Origin: Methylotenera sp.
Lineage (GTDB): Bacteria; Pseudomonadota; Gammaproteobacteria; Burkholderiales; Methylophilaceae
Assembly (NCBI GenBank): GCA_028688575.1
Contig: JAQTXW010000013.1
Location: 1 to 48,779 of the forward strand
Direction of reading: 5' to 3'
DNA length: 48,779 bases
This document shows, piece by piece, positions 26,285-34,549 of this stretch. The notes beneath the pieces are model-generated. The model saw only the letters and a list, made by a program, of their open reading frames with translations. It made no database searches and was not told the origin of the DNA. Every line of letters begins with the position of its first letter. Within the stretch, counting starts at the first letter, position 1. The position numbers were made by a program, and so were the translations under genes.

Positions 26285-26635
26285 ATGGACATCATTTTTT
26301 TAAGCGAAGTTAAAGTACAAACCAGACTAGGCGTGCCAGAGTGGGAGCGCATGATTCCACAAACCATACTTCTCGATATCGAGATTGGTTACGATCTAAC
26401 CAATGCCTGTAAAAGTGACGATGTTGCTGACACAATCGACTATGGCATCGTAGTGGACCGCATCCGTCAAACCCTCGCTGAAAACAGCTTTCAACTCGTA
26501 GAAGCACTAGCAGAACATATTTGTCAGTTGATTCTGAAAGAATTTGGCGCTTTGAATGTGAAGATTAAAGTGGCCAAGCCTGCGATATTGCCTGGGCTGA
26601 AAGCGCTGGGCGTTATAGTTCAACGCAGCAAATAG
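26285..26635 (+). CDS. folB: Dihydroneopterin aldolase FolB
   Basis: A 116 aa folate-pathway enzyme that converts dihydroneopterin to hydroxymethyl-dihydropterin. It has the FolB fold (MDIIFLSEVKVQTRLGVPEWER, DVADTIDYGIVVDRIRQTL, LVEALAEHICQLIL, VKVAKPAILPGLKALGV-type strand). The catalytic Glu is in the NSFQLVEALAEH region. It ends one base before the following EEP gene, so the two may be co-transcribed despite very different composition. Confidence 0.93.
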   Translation: MDIIFLSEVKVQTRLGVPEWERMIPQTILLDIEIGYDLTNACKSDDVADTIDYGIVVDRIRQTLAENSFQLVEALAEHICQLILKEFGALNVKIKVAKPAILPGLKALGVIVQRSK

Positions 26636-26636
26636 C

Positions 26637-27335
26637 ATGAGAGTTGTTAGCTGGAATTGCAATGGTGCCTTTCGCAAGAAGTTTGGATCATTAGATTATC
26701 TTCAAGCAGATATTTTAATTATCCAAGAATGCGAAGACCCACAAAAATCCAAAGACGCATCATACATAAACTGGGCATCAAATCATCTTTGGACTGGCAA
26801 TAATAAAAATTCTGGCCTTGGCGTATTTGCTAAAAATAATACAACACTAAAATTACTCAATTGGGAGTCGTTAGGTTTAGAGCTTTTTATTCCATTTTTA
26901 GCCAATGATCAATTAACCATTTTAGCAGTTTGGACTAAACAAGCTAATTCGCCGACATTCCAGTATATTGGCCAACTTTGGAAATACCTTCAAGCGCACC
27001 AATCAAAATTATCTCCATCACAAGCCATTTTATGTGGTGATTTCAATAGCAATGCCTGCTGGGACAAATGGGATCGCTGGTGGAACCATTCAGACGTAGT
27101 TAAAGACTTAGCTAAGCTGAATATTTATAGCGCCTATCATCTTCTAAATAAAATAGAACAAGGTCAAGAAAATACACCTACGTTTTACATGAATCGGAAT
27201 TTAGCAAAGCCCTATCATATAGATTACGCATTTGCCTCATCTACCCTTTTAACTTTTGCGAACTTAAATATAGGGGAGCCAGATGAATGGCTTTCACTAA
27301 GCGATCACATGCCACTAATTTTCGACATTAATTAG
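26637..27335 (+). CDS. Endonuclease/exonuclease/phosphatase (EEP) family protein
   Basis: A 232 aa EEP-fold protein. It has MRVVSWNCNGAFRKKF (Asn metal ligand), LIIQECEDP (catalytic Glu), LCGDFNSNACWDK (catalytic Asp/Asn) and SDHMPLIFDI (catalytic His with Asp). The fold is used by DNases, phosphatases and lipid phosphodiesterases, so substrate cannot be set. It is much richer in A/T than its neighbours, with Asn/Lys-rich composition, and it sits between two intergenic repeat regions, which suggests transfer. No signal peptide is seen. Confidence 0.88.
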   Translation: MRVVSWNCNGAFRKKFGSLDYLQADILIIQECEDPQKSKDASYINWASNHLWTGNNKNSGLGVFAKNNTTLKLLNWESLGLELFIPFLANDQLTILAVWTKQANSPTFQYIGQLWKYLQAHQSKLSPSQAILCGDFNSNACWDKWDRWWNHSDVVKDLAKLNIYSAYHLLNKIEQGQENTPTFYMNRNLAKPYHIDYAFASSTLLTFANLNIGEPDEWLSLSDHMPLIFDIN

Positions 27336-27632
27336 CTATTAACTTATTCACCATACCCCCTTGCAACACGCTGAGCAACGCAGACATAAAGGGAGCTCTC
27401 AGCAAGCGGCTGTATGAGCGTAGCGAGTTTCCGATTGCTGCCTTTATGTTGAGTAGCGCAAGGAAGGCGTAGCCCGTGGTGTGGGGTGCCGTTTTCTTTG
27501 GTTACTTTCTTTTCAGGCAGTTAAAAGAAAGTAACTAGCTGTCGGGCTACCCCCGACAAGGTTCAATCTTAACCGCCCTTCGACAAGTTCAGGACGAACG
27601 GCAGTCTCAAGGTAAAAATCCCTAGTGAAATA
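27336..27632. repeat. Repeat-rich intergenic region
   Basis: The ~297 bp gap carries no supportable gene. It holds a 13-bp perfect inverted repeat GTTACTTTCTTTT (27501-27513) / AAAAGAAAGTAAC (27523-27535), a GTCGGG/CCCGAC hairpin (27541-27557), and a repeat with CCCTTCGACAAGTTCAGG then ACGAACGG (27576-27601). These are the kinds of intergenic repeats seen many times per genome in proteobacteria. A non-coding composite mosaic between the AT-rich EEP gene and xerD. Confidence 0.65.
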
Positions 27633-28565
27633 TCACCCCCTCGGATGATGCACACGGTGCAACTGCTTCAACCGCTCCCGCGCCACATGCGTATAAATCT
27701 GTGTAGTAGAAATATCCGAATGCCCCAGCAACATCTGCACCACGCGTAAATCCGCACCATGATTTAGCAAATGCGTAGCAAAAGCATGGCGTAGCACGTG
27801 GGGCGACATGTGCTTTGCAATCCCCGCCAACAGCGCATAGCGTTTAATCACATACCAGAAAGCCTGCCGCGTCATCGCCTCACCGCGATTAGTCACAAAC
27901 AACGCATCAGATAATCGTTTTTGCAGAATCTCCCCGCGCGCCTCTTTTAAATAGCGCGATATCCAGTCTGCCGCCTCTTCACCCATCGGCACCAGCCGTG
28001 TTTTGCTGCCTTTACCGGTGACGCGTACCACGCTGTCTTGCACGCTGACTTCAGTTGTCTTGATTGAAACCAGCTCAGATACTCGCAAGCCACAGGCATA
28101 CAGCAATTCAAGCATCGCTCTATCCCGAAGCCCCGCTGGCTCGCTTAAATTTGGGGCATTGAGCAGTGCCAGCACTTCATCTTCATTGAGGCTTTTGGGC
28201 AAACTGCGTGGTAATTTGGGGGATTCTATCTGTACGGTTGGATCCGCACTCATTTTATTTTCGCGCAGACAATAACGGTAAAAACGCCGCAAGCTGGCAA
28301 TCAGACGGCTAATGCTACGGGGCTTGCTTTGCGGAAATTTTACTGCAAGGTATTGCTGAATATCCGCTGGCTGCGCCGTAAGCAACTGCTTACGCTGTGT
28401 CGAAAGCCAGCTCGCGAAGCTGATCAAATCAAGGCGATAGCTTTCTAGCGTATTTTTAGCTAAGCCATCTTCTAACCAAAGATGATCAATAAAGGCATCT
28501 AACTCTGCCAGATCAACTGGCGCGAGTGTTTGCTCAATCTGCGTCAAAGCGGGTAACACCTTCAT
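27633..28565 (-). CDS. xerD: Tyrosine recombinase XerD
   Basis: A 310 aa site-specific recombinase for chromosome dimer resolution at dif with XerC. I start at 28565 (MKVLPALTQIEQTLAPVDLA); a longer reading to 28625 lies deeper inside ogt. The N-terminal SAM-like core domain is followed by the catalytic domain: Arg in LLYACGLRVSELVSIKT, His-x-x-Arg in MSPHVLRHAFATHLLNHG, His in LLGHSDISTTQIYTHV with the Tyr nucleophile. It overlaps the 3' end of ogt by 32 bp. XerC is not in the window, so XerD is inferred from sequence shape rather than context. Confidence 0.92.
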   Translation of the reverse strand: MKVLPALTQIEQTLAPVDLAELDAFIDHLWLEDGLAKNTLESYRLDLISFASWLSTQRKQLLTAQPADIQQYLAVKFPQSKPRSISRLIASLRRFYRYCLRENKMSADPTVQIESPKLPRSLPKSLNEDEVLALLNAPNLSEPAGLRDRAMLELLYACGLRVSELVSIKTTEVSVQDSVVRVTGKGSKTRLVPMGEEAADWISRYLKEARGEILQKRLSDALFVTNRGEAMTRQAFWYVIKRYALLAGIAKHMSPHVLRHAFATHLLNHGADLRVVQMLLGHSDISTTQIYTHVARERLKQLHRVHHPRG

Positions 28566-29028
28566 GTTGCAATAGCCATTGTTTAATACGCAGGCCATTA
28601 GCCTTACCTTGCATAAAACCACCAATGCCGTTTTTCGCCACCACGCGGTGGCAGGGAATCACCAGCGGCAACGGGTTTGCACCACAGGCATTAGCCGCTG
28701 CGCGGGGACCTGAGCCAACAATCCTTGCAAGCTCACCATAAGTGCGCGTTTGCCCTTTTGGAATTTTGGCTATCGCCAGCCAAATGTGTTGCTGAAATGG
28801 CGTACCGTGCTGTGGCATTGGTAAATCAAACGTAAATGCCGAGTCTTGCAGATAATTCAGCACTTGCTGACAAGCATTTTTTACACGAGGATTGGCTGAC
28901 TGCTGAACGATATACACCTCGGCAGAGGGCGCTGAATCTAATAACTCAATCGCCAGTTGACCGTGATGTTCAGCAATGGATACTGCGCCAAACCGAGTAA
29001 GAATGCATGCGTCACTGTGTGTTGCCAT
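28534..29028 (-). CDS. ogt: Methylated-DNA-protein cysteine methyltransferase
   Basis: A 164 aa suicide repair protein that removes methyl groups from O6-methylguanine. The active-site Cys is in LPLVIPCHRVVAKNGIGGF, preceded by the helix-turn-helix IPKGQTRTYGELARIVGSG with the Arg finger, and RAAANACGANP. No AraC domain is present, so it is Ogt-type. It overlaps xerD by 32 bp. Confidence 0.93.
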   Translation of the reverse strand: MATHSDACILTRFGAVSIAEHHGQLAIELLDSAPSAEVYIVQQSANPRVKNACQQVLNYLQDSAFTFDLPMPQHGTPFQQHIWLAIAKIPKGQTRTYGELARIVGSGPRAAANACGANPLPLVIPCHRVVAKNGIGGFMQGKANGLRIKQWLLQHEGVTRFDAD

Positions 29029-29080
29029 GATGCGATGTTAAACCAAGTCTGTGCTTTGCAAAAGTATTTATTACGGCCAT

Positions 29081-29113
29081 AAAAAAGCCCCAACGACTTT
29101 CATCATTGGGGCC
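29081..29113 (-). terminator. Terminator after rplS
   Basis: Stem GCCCCAA (29087-29093) / TTGGGGC (29106-29112), followed on the minus strand by six Ts. It closes the rpsP-rimM-trmD-rplS operon ~20 bp after rplS and separates it from ogt. Confidence 0.88.
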
Positions 29114-29131
29114 TTAAAGATTTTTGAAGTC

Positions 29132-29527
29132 TTACGCGTTTTCTACTGGCGCCAATACTTCTTTATCACGTGCAACTAATTTTTCTTTAATACGTGCAGA
29201 CTTACCTGAACGCTCACGTAGGTAGTAAAGTTTGGCACGACGTACATCACCGCGACGTTTCAATTCAATTGAAGCGATTAATGGTGAGTAAGTTTGGAAT
29301 GTACGCTCAACACCTTCACCTGAAGAGATTTTACGCACGATGAACGATGAGTTCAAACCACGGTTGCGTTTAGCAATCACCACACCTTCGTATGATTGCA
29401 CACGCTTACGTGTACCTTCCACTACGTTTACGCCAACTACTACTGTGTCACCTGGAGCAAAGTCGGGGATTGTTTTGCCTAAGCGGGCGATTTCTTCCTG
29501 CTCCAGCATTTTAATAATATCTGCCAT
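29132..29527 (-). CDS. rplS: 50S ribosomal protein bL19
   Basis: A 131 aa basic ribosomal protein: [42 protein letters not shown] and [25 protein letters not shown]. It sits at the 30S-50S interface. A GGAAATTAAT upstream site gives a fair SD. It ends the four-gene rpsP operon. Confidence 0.97.
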   Translation of the reverse strand: MADIIKMLEQEEIARLGKTIPDFAPGDTVVVGVNVVEGTRKRVQSYEGVVIAKRNRGLNSSFIVRKISSGEGVERTFQTYSPLIASIELKRRGDVRRAKLYYLRERSGKSARIKEKLVARDKEVLAPVENA

Positions 29528-29614
29528 ATTAATTTCCTTTATATCACCTCGGTTTTAAATCTTATGATTTTGCCTTGGTGGGTTCCTTTTAATTCTGAAG
29601 AAACTTGTTCCTGC

Positions 29615-30370
29615 CTAATCCTGCTCCAGCAGCCGTGCTTCTTCTCTCGTCAACAGCCTTGCGGCCAATAAATCGGGACGTTGATCCCGAGTTCTTTGCA
29701 ATGACATTTTTAAACGCCACTGCTTGATCTTTGCGTGGTTTCCTGACATCAACACCTCAGGCACCTTAACACCGTTATACTCCTCTGGCCTGGTGTAGTG
29801 CGGGCAATCCAGCAAGCCATCTACAAATGAATCTTCAATGGCAGAATCACTGTCACCCAAAGCCCCTGGCAACTGGCGGATAATCGCATCCATCAACGCC
29901 ATCGCGGGTAACTCACCGCCACTTAATACATAATCGCCAATGGAGATTTCCTCATCCACTTCAGTGTCAATCAGGCGCTGGTCTACGCCTTCATAACGGC
30001 TGGCAAGTAGGATTAAACCTTGCTTCTTACTTAACTGCATCACTTTCTGATGCGTCAGCTGTTTACCCGCTGGCGAAAGGTGGACAACCCAGCTTTCAAT
30101 TTTCTTTTCAGCCTGCACGGCCTTTGCTGTTTTAATCGCTTTTTCTAGCGGCTCCACCAGCATCACCATGCCAGGACCACCACCATACGGTCTATCATCT
30201 ACCGTTTTATGATTATCTGTCGTGAAATCACGTGGATTCCAAAACTTGATATCGTATATTTTCTGTTGCAACGCCCTACTGGTAATACCATGCTTGCTGA
30301 TTGCATCAAACATTTCAGGAAACAAGGTTACAACATCAAATCTAAACCCACCATCAAGCTTGATTGTCAT
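29615..30370 (-). CDS. trmD: tRNA (guanine37-N1)-methyltransferase TrmD
   Basis: A 251 aa SPOUT methyltransferase. It has [32 protein letters not shown] (SAM knot), [34 protein letters not shown] and [13 protein letters not shown]. It methylates G37 of tRNAs with GG at 36/37 to prevent frameshifting. It follows rimM by 14 bp. Confidence 0.97.
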   Translation of the reverse strand: MTIKLDGGFRFDVVTLFPEMFDAISKHGITSRALQQKIYDIKFWNPRDFTTDNHKTVDDRPYGGGPGMVMLVEPLEKAIKTAKAVQAEKKIESWVVHLSPAGKQLTHQKVMQLSKKQGLILLASRYEGVDQRLIDTEVDEEISIGDYVLSGGELPAMALMDAIIRQLPGALGDSDSAIEDSFVDGLLDCPHYTRPEEYNGVKVPEVLMSGNHAKIKQWRLKMSLQRTRDQRPDLLAARLLTREEARLLEQD

Positions 30371-30384
30371 GATTTAAACGCAGA

Positions 30385-30918
30385 CTAAAATTCTTCATCC
30401 CAATCCACCAGCATTGTTTTTGCTTCCAGGTCCACTTCTAACACAGCAGTGGCAATAAAAGGGATTAATCTATCATCCAATTTAGCGTCTGAATCCGCCT
30501 TAACCGCATCTGGCCTCACTACAATCACATCATTTGCGCCTGTTTCAAACACCTCTGTAATCAGACCAAAATCCACACCCTGCAAATTTTTTACTCGCAA
30601 GCCAATAAGGTCAGACCAGTAATACTCATTGTCATCTGGCTCAGGCAATTGATTTCTAGGCACTGCGATTTGCTTACCCTTGCAAGCAAATGCGGCATCT
30701 CGGTCATCAATACCTTCCAGCTTGACCACAATCACATCATTGTGAATTTTGGCAGTTTCAACCACCATTTCCCGCCAGTCGTCACCCTTGCCTAACCACC
30801 AAGTATCGTAATCAAACAAGCCATCAATAGCTTCAGTATCTGGAATGACTTTGAGCCAACCATAAACGCCGTAGGGCGCAATTATGCGCCCCATTACCAC
30901 CATATTGTCTTCAGCCAA
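30385..30918 (-). CDS. rimM: Ribosome maturation factor RimM
   Basis: A 177 aa 30S assembly factor that helps S19/head maturation. It has VVMGRIIAPYGVYGWLKVIPDTE (N-terminal beta-barrel), LEGIDDRDAAFACKGKQIAV, and the PRC-barrel part YYWSDLIGLRVKNLQG with FIATAVLEVDLEAKTM. It lies in rpsP-rimM-trmD-rplS order, 42 bp after rpsP. Confidence 0.95.
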   Translation of the reverse strand: MAEDNMVVMGRIIAPYGVYGWLKVIPDTEAIDGLFDYDTWWLGKGDDWREMVVETAKIHNDVIVVKLEGIDDRDAAFACKGKQIAVPRNQLPEPDDNEYYWSDLIGLRVKNLQGVDFGLITEVFETGANDVIVVRPDAVKADSDAKLDDRLIPFIATAVLEVDLEAKTMLVDWDEEF

Positions 30919-30960
30919 TTGAATGAATGCTCAAACCCTGAGGTTCAAGCGCTACCAAGT

Positions 30961-31407
30961 TTAAGCGTCAGCGGCAGGTGCTTCTGTTGCTTCAGCAGCA
31001 GCGGCCTTAGCAGCTTCGGCTTCTTCAGCAGCTTTTGCATCAGCTTCAGCTTTAGCTGCATCTGCGGCAGCTTTAACTTTTGCTGCTTCTTCAGCAGCAA
31101 TCTTAGCTTTTTTAGCATCTGCTTTAGCGGCATCTTTAGCTTTAGCGGCGATTGCAGCTTCAGGGCCTTTGGCATGGAATTTAACCAAACGTGCAACTGT
31201 TTCTGACAATTGCGCGCCATTGTTTTGCCAGTGTGTAACACGTGCCAAATCAATGCGTAAGCCTTCAGCGTTAGCACTTGCAGATGGGTTGTAAAAACCA
31301 ACACGCTCAATAAAGCGGCCATCACGACGGTTACGTGAATCAGCTACAACCACGTTGTAGAAAGGAGTTTTTTTCGCGCCACCACGAGCTAAACGAATAA
31401 TAACCAT
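30961..31407 (-). CDS. rpsP: 30S ribosomal protein bS16 with long Ala/Lys-rich tail
   Basis: A 148 aa protein where E. coli bS16 has 82. The family core covers residues ~1-80: [41 protein letters not shown], and [19 protein letters not shown]. The remaining ~65 residues are almost entirely Ala, Lys, Glu and Asp in helix-like repeats. Such tails occur in some bacteria but their use is unclear. It is first in its operon, with a predicted promoter at 31452-31481. Confidence 0.95.
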   Translation of the reverse strand: MVIIRLARGGAKKTPFYNVVVADSRNRRDGRFIERVGFYNPSASANAEGLRIDLARVTHWQNNGAQLSETVARLVKFHAKGPEAAIAAKAKDAAKADAKKAKIAAEEAAKVKAAADAAKAEADAKAAEEAEAAKAAAAEATEAPAADA

Positions 31408-31451
31408 AATCTTTGTTCTCTTTTAGAAAATTTTAAAGCAGAAAGGCGCGG

Positions 31452-31481
31452 ATTTTACGTTACTTTTATATGGTTTGGCAA
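31452..31481 (-). promoter_or_regulatory. Predicted promoter of rpsP
   Basis: On the minus strand, -35 TTGCCA (31476-31481), 18-bp spacer, -10 TAAAAT (31452-31457). Start would be near 31445, ~38 nt before the ATG. Confidence 0.45.
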
Positions 31482-31532
31482 GTGATTTATTACTATTTAT
31501 CACGCAAGCCTCTAATTTTAAAAGCCAGCGCG

Positions 31533-32213
31533 CTACCGTGTTGCTTTATAGCGCGTTGGATCAGCTAAATTAGCGGCCTGAAAACCCTCTTTACGTAAAC
31601 GGCAAGAGTCACACAAACCACAAGCCTCGCCATGCTCATTCGCTTGATAACATGACACCGTCATCGCGTAATCCACCCCAAGTTGTGTACCAAGCTGCAC
31701 AATTTGCGCTTTGGTCATATCAATTAACGGAGCATGAATCGTAATCGCTTTACCTTCCACCGCGCTCTTGGTCGCCAGATTGGCCATGTTCTGAAAGGCT
31801 TTTACATACTCCCCGCGACAATCGGGATAACCAGAATAATCCAGCGCATTAACCCCTATAAAAATATCCTGCGACGCCAAAACCTCGGCCCAGGCAAGCG
31901 CCAACGACAGCATAATCGTGTTCCGTGCGGGAACATAGGTAATGGGAATGCCTTCCGTTTCATGCTCAGGTACGGCAATGGCATCATCGGTGAGTGCCGA
32001 ACCGCCAAACAGGGATAAATCCAGCTGTGCGGTTTTATGTGCAGTGGCACCCATGACTTTTGCGATATTTCTGGCTGCCTGCAATTCCGCAATATGACGC
32101 TGGTGATAATCCAGACTCAGGCAATAACACTCAAAGCCCTGGCTGCGTGCGAAAGCAAGCACGGTTGCAGAATCTAGTCCACCAGACAGTAAAACAACGG
32201 CTTTTTTCATCAT
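31533..32213 (-). CDS. queC: 7-cyano-7-deazaguanine synthase QueC
   Basis: A 226 aa ATP-dependent enzyme that makes preQ0 from 7-carboxy-7-deazaguanine in queuosine synthesis. It has the PP-loop [35 protein letters not shown], and C-terminal zinc Cys residues in [21 protein letters not shown]. It follows queE by ~100 bp; both act in sequence in the same pathway. queD/F were not seen. Confidence 0.95.
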   Translation of the reverse strand: MMKKAVVLLSGGLDSATVLAFARSQGFECYCLSLDYHQRHIAELQAARNIAKVMGATAHKTAQLDLSLFGGSALTDDAIAVPEHETEGIPITYVPARNTIMLSLALAWAEVLASQDIFIGVNALDYSGYPDCRGEYVKAFQNMANLATKSAVEGKAITIHAPLIDMTKAQIVQLGTQLGVDYAMTVSCYQANEHGEACGLCDSCRLRKEGFQAANLADPTRYKATR

Positions 32214-32312
32214 CTCAAAAGATTTTGCTCAATTTAAAGAAATTACGTGGAAATGAGGCGCAGGCTGTGCAATAGAGAAAACTGACAAAGTAAAATTTTA
32301 ATTTCAGCAAAA

Positions 32313-32951
32313 TCAAACCCCTGGCTTTTCGCCCCATAAAATTTTGTGCAATTGCAATTGCATACGCACTGGCAATTTATCCACCAGTACCCACTCTGCC
32401 AACTCCGTAGGATTAACCTGACTATAGACGGGTGAAAACAATACGGTACACTTATCTGCAAGACGATGCTTAGCCAACACTTCTTTTGCCCACTCATAGT
32501 CAGCACGACTGCAGAGCACAAATTTGACTTCATCAGATTGTTTGAGATGCGCCAGATTGCCCCAAACGTTATTTTTCACCTCACCTGATTCAGGGGTTTT
32601 GATATCGAGAATCACTGAAACGCGCGGGTCCACAGCACTGATGTCCATTGCACCGCCAGTTTCCAGTGACACACTACAGCCAGCATCACACAACGCCTTA
32701 AGTAGCACATGACAATCTTTTTGTGCAAGTGGTTCACCGCCAGTCACCGTGACATACGGCGTATCAAACTCCGTCACTTTGGCTAAAATATCCGCAATTT
32801 CCATATTGCTGCCGCCACTGAATGCGTAGGCAGTATCACAATAGACGCAGCGCATGGGGCAACCCGTCAGGCGCACGAATACAGTAGGCAAACCCACACG
32901 AGTTGACTCTCCTTGCAGTGAATAGAATATTTCGTGAATTTTGAGCTTCAT
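32313..32951 (-). CDS. queE: 7-carboxy-7-deazaguanine synthase QueE
   Basis: A 212 aa radical SAM enzyme that contracts the pterin ring to the deazaguanine. The cluster motif CPMRCVYC (Cys-x3-Cys-x2-Cys) lies in TGCPMRCVYCDTAYAF, with SLQGESTRVGLPTVFVRLTG upstream and VTVTGGEPLAQ after. It is immediately upstream of queC, with the tol-pal operon terminator before it. Confidence 0.95.
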   Translation of the reverse strand: MKLKIHEIFYSLQGESTRVGLPTVFVRLTGCPMRCVYCDTAYAFSGGSNMEIADILAKVTEFDTPYVTVTGGEPLAQKDCHVLLKALCDAGCSVSLETGGAMDISAVDPRVSVILDIKTPESGEVKNNVWGNLAHLKQSDEVKFVLCSRADYEWAKEVLAKHRLADKCTVLFSPVYSQVNPTELAEWVLVDKLPVRMQLQLHKILWGEKPGV

Positions 32952-32972
32952 TGAATACAGTTAGACCGCTAT

Positions 32973-33006
32973 AAAAAAATAGCGCCAATATGAAATTGGC
33001 GCTATT
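32973..33006 (-). terminator. Terminator of the tol-pal operon
   Basis: Perfect 12-bp stem AATAGCGCCAAT (32978-32989) / ATTGGCGCTATT (32995-33006), 5-nt loop, followed on the minus strand by seven consecutive T-type bases. It lies ~60 bp after cpoB and just before queE. Confidence 0.92.
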
Positions 33007-33067
33007 TTAACTTAAATGGTGGCTTAATTTAACCAGAACTTTATGTAAGCCAATGTTTTGTTTAAAC

Positions 33068-33898
33068 TTACCTGATTGCCTCAAGCGCCTTAAGACGTTT
33101 TTGCGCGGTAGGAATCACATCGCTATTAGGAAATTTGGCAATCAATTCACGCAAGGTTTTTTTTGCCCCTGGCACCAGCCCTAACTGAATCTGGCTATTA
33201 GCCATATTTAACATGGCATCGGGCGCTTTGGCACTATCGACATGCTGATCGAGCAATTTCTGCTGCGTTGCAATTGAGGATTTATAATTTTTCAATGCAA
33301 ACTGCGAATATCCTAAGCCATACATTGCCTCTGATGCGAGCGGGCTTGTGGGGTAGTCTTTTAAAAATTTATCGTACGCATTAAACGCATCTTTATGTTT
33401 TGATTCTTTTGATAATCCGTTTGCCAACTCCAGCAGTTGATACTCTTGTGTATTTTTTTGTACGTCAGCTGGGGACGAGACCTCAGCCACAGGAGCTACG
33501 ACTGACTGAGTTTCAATTTTTCTTAGTCGTTCATCTAAATCTGTGTATAAGTCTTTTTGCCGCTGTTGTGTCAGGTTTAGATTATGATTCGCGACCTCGA
33601 GCTCACCTTTTAGTCTGGCGACCTCCTGACGTAGACTTTCTAGCTGCGACTGCATATCCGCCAAGCCGTTTTTAGAAATCGTTTCTAACGTGGAAAGTCG
33701 CTGATCCAGACTCTGTTGCTGCTTTTTTAGCGCATCAATTGCAGTTTGATTATCCTGATTCTGAGTCAGCATGTTTTTTTCAACTTCAAGAATCTTCTTG
33801 CGCGCCTCGGCATCATCGAATAAGGCCGCATGCGTGATGCTTGATGTGAGTTGTGCAAGAGCAAACAAGCTAATCAGAATCAGTTTTTTCATTTTCAT
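33068..33898 (-). CDS. cpoB: Tol-Pal system protein CpoB (YbgF)
   Basis: A 276 aa periplasmic protein with signal peptide (MKMKKLILISLFALAQLTSSITHA), a coiled coil around 40-120 (ALKKQQQSLDQRLSTLE, LKGELEVANHNL), and C-terminal TPRs (DAFNAYDKFLKDYPTSPLA, SEAMYGLGYSQFALKN). CpoB coordinates peptidoglycan synthesis with outer-membrane constriction at division. It follows pal by 18 bp. Confidence 0.93.
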   Translation of the reverse strand: MKMKKLILISLFALAQLTSSITHAALFDDAEARKKILEVEKNMLTQNQDNQTAIDALKKQQQSLDQRLSTLETISKNGLADMQSQLESLRQEVARLKGELEVANHNLNLTQQRQKDLYTDLDERLRKIETQSVVAPVAEVSSPADVQKNTQEYQLLELANGLSKESKHKDAFNAYDKFLKDYPTSPLASEAMYGLGYSQFALKNYKSSIATQQKLLDQHVDSAKAPDAMLNMANSQIQLGLVPGAKKTLRELIAKFPNSDVIPTAQKRLKALEAIR

Positions 33899-33916
33899 TG
33901 ACCGCAGATTAAAGTG

Positions 33917-34498
33917 TTACTCGTTGCCATATACAACATCAACACGACGATTCAATGCGTGGCAGTTTTCATAATCACAATTTGGCGTGGCTTTTTCCTC
34001 ACCAAAGCTCACCGTTTCAATTTGGCTATCCTGCACACCTAACAAGTTAAATGACTTTTTAACAGACACGGCACGGCGCTGACCGAGCGACAAGTTATAT
34101 TCACGGGTACCGCGCTCATCCGCATTGCCTTGCAAGATGACCTTAGCCCCGCCGTTTTCCAACAGATACTTGGCATGCGCTTCAATCAAAGGACGGAACT
34201 CCGCTTTCACTGCATCACTGTCAAAGTCGAAATAAATATTACGTTTTGACAAGATGCTATTAGGATCATTTAATGGGCTCAGACCTGAAGTTGCATTGCT
34301 GTCAATCACAACCTCCTTAACGCCAGAGGTATCTGCACCACTATCTGTTGATTGCGTAGATTGTGATGTAGCAGCACTTGGGCTTTTATCTTCAACACCT
34401 GCTGGTTTATCAGTCATTGGCGTGCTCTTACAAGCTGTTAACACCATCCCGAGCACCAAAGCACCCAAAAGCTTCTTACTTAACATTACGTTATTCAT
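33917..34498 (-). CDS. pal: Peptidoglycan-associated lipoprotein Pal
   Basis: A 193 aa outer-membrane lipoprotein. The start at 34498 fits the SD AAAGGAGA. The signal ends at lipobox LTAC. A flexible Ser/Asp/Thr linker is followed by the OmpA-like domain: YFDFDSDAVK, LQGNADERGTREYNLSLGQRR and a C-terminal NRRVDVVYGNE. Pal binds peptidoglycan and TolB. Confidence 0.96.
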   Translation of the reverse strand: MNNVMLSKKLLGALVLGMVLTACKSTPMTDKPAGVEDKSPSAATSQSTQSTDSGADTSGVKEVVIDSNATSGLSPLNDPNSILSKRNIYFDFDSDAVKAEFRPLIEAHAKYLLENGGAKVILQGNADERGTREYNLSLGQRRAVSVKKSFNLLGVQDSQIETVSFGEEKATPNCDYENCHALNRRVDVVYGNE

Positions 34499-34549
34499 CA
34501 CATATCTCCTTTTAAAATCTAACATTCCACCCATCAAAAAAATTAAGAA

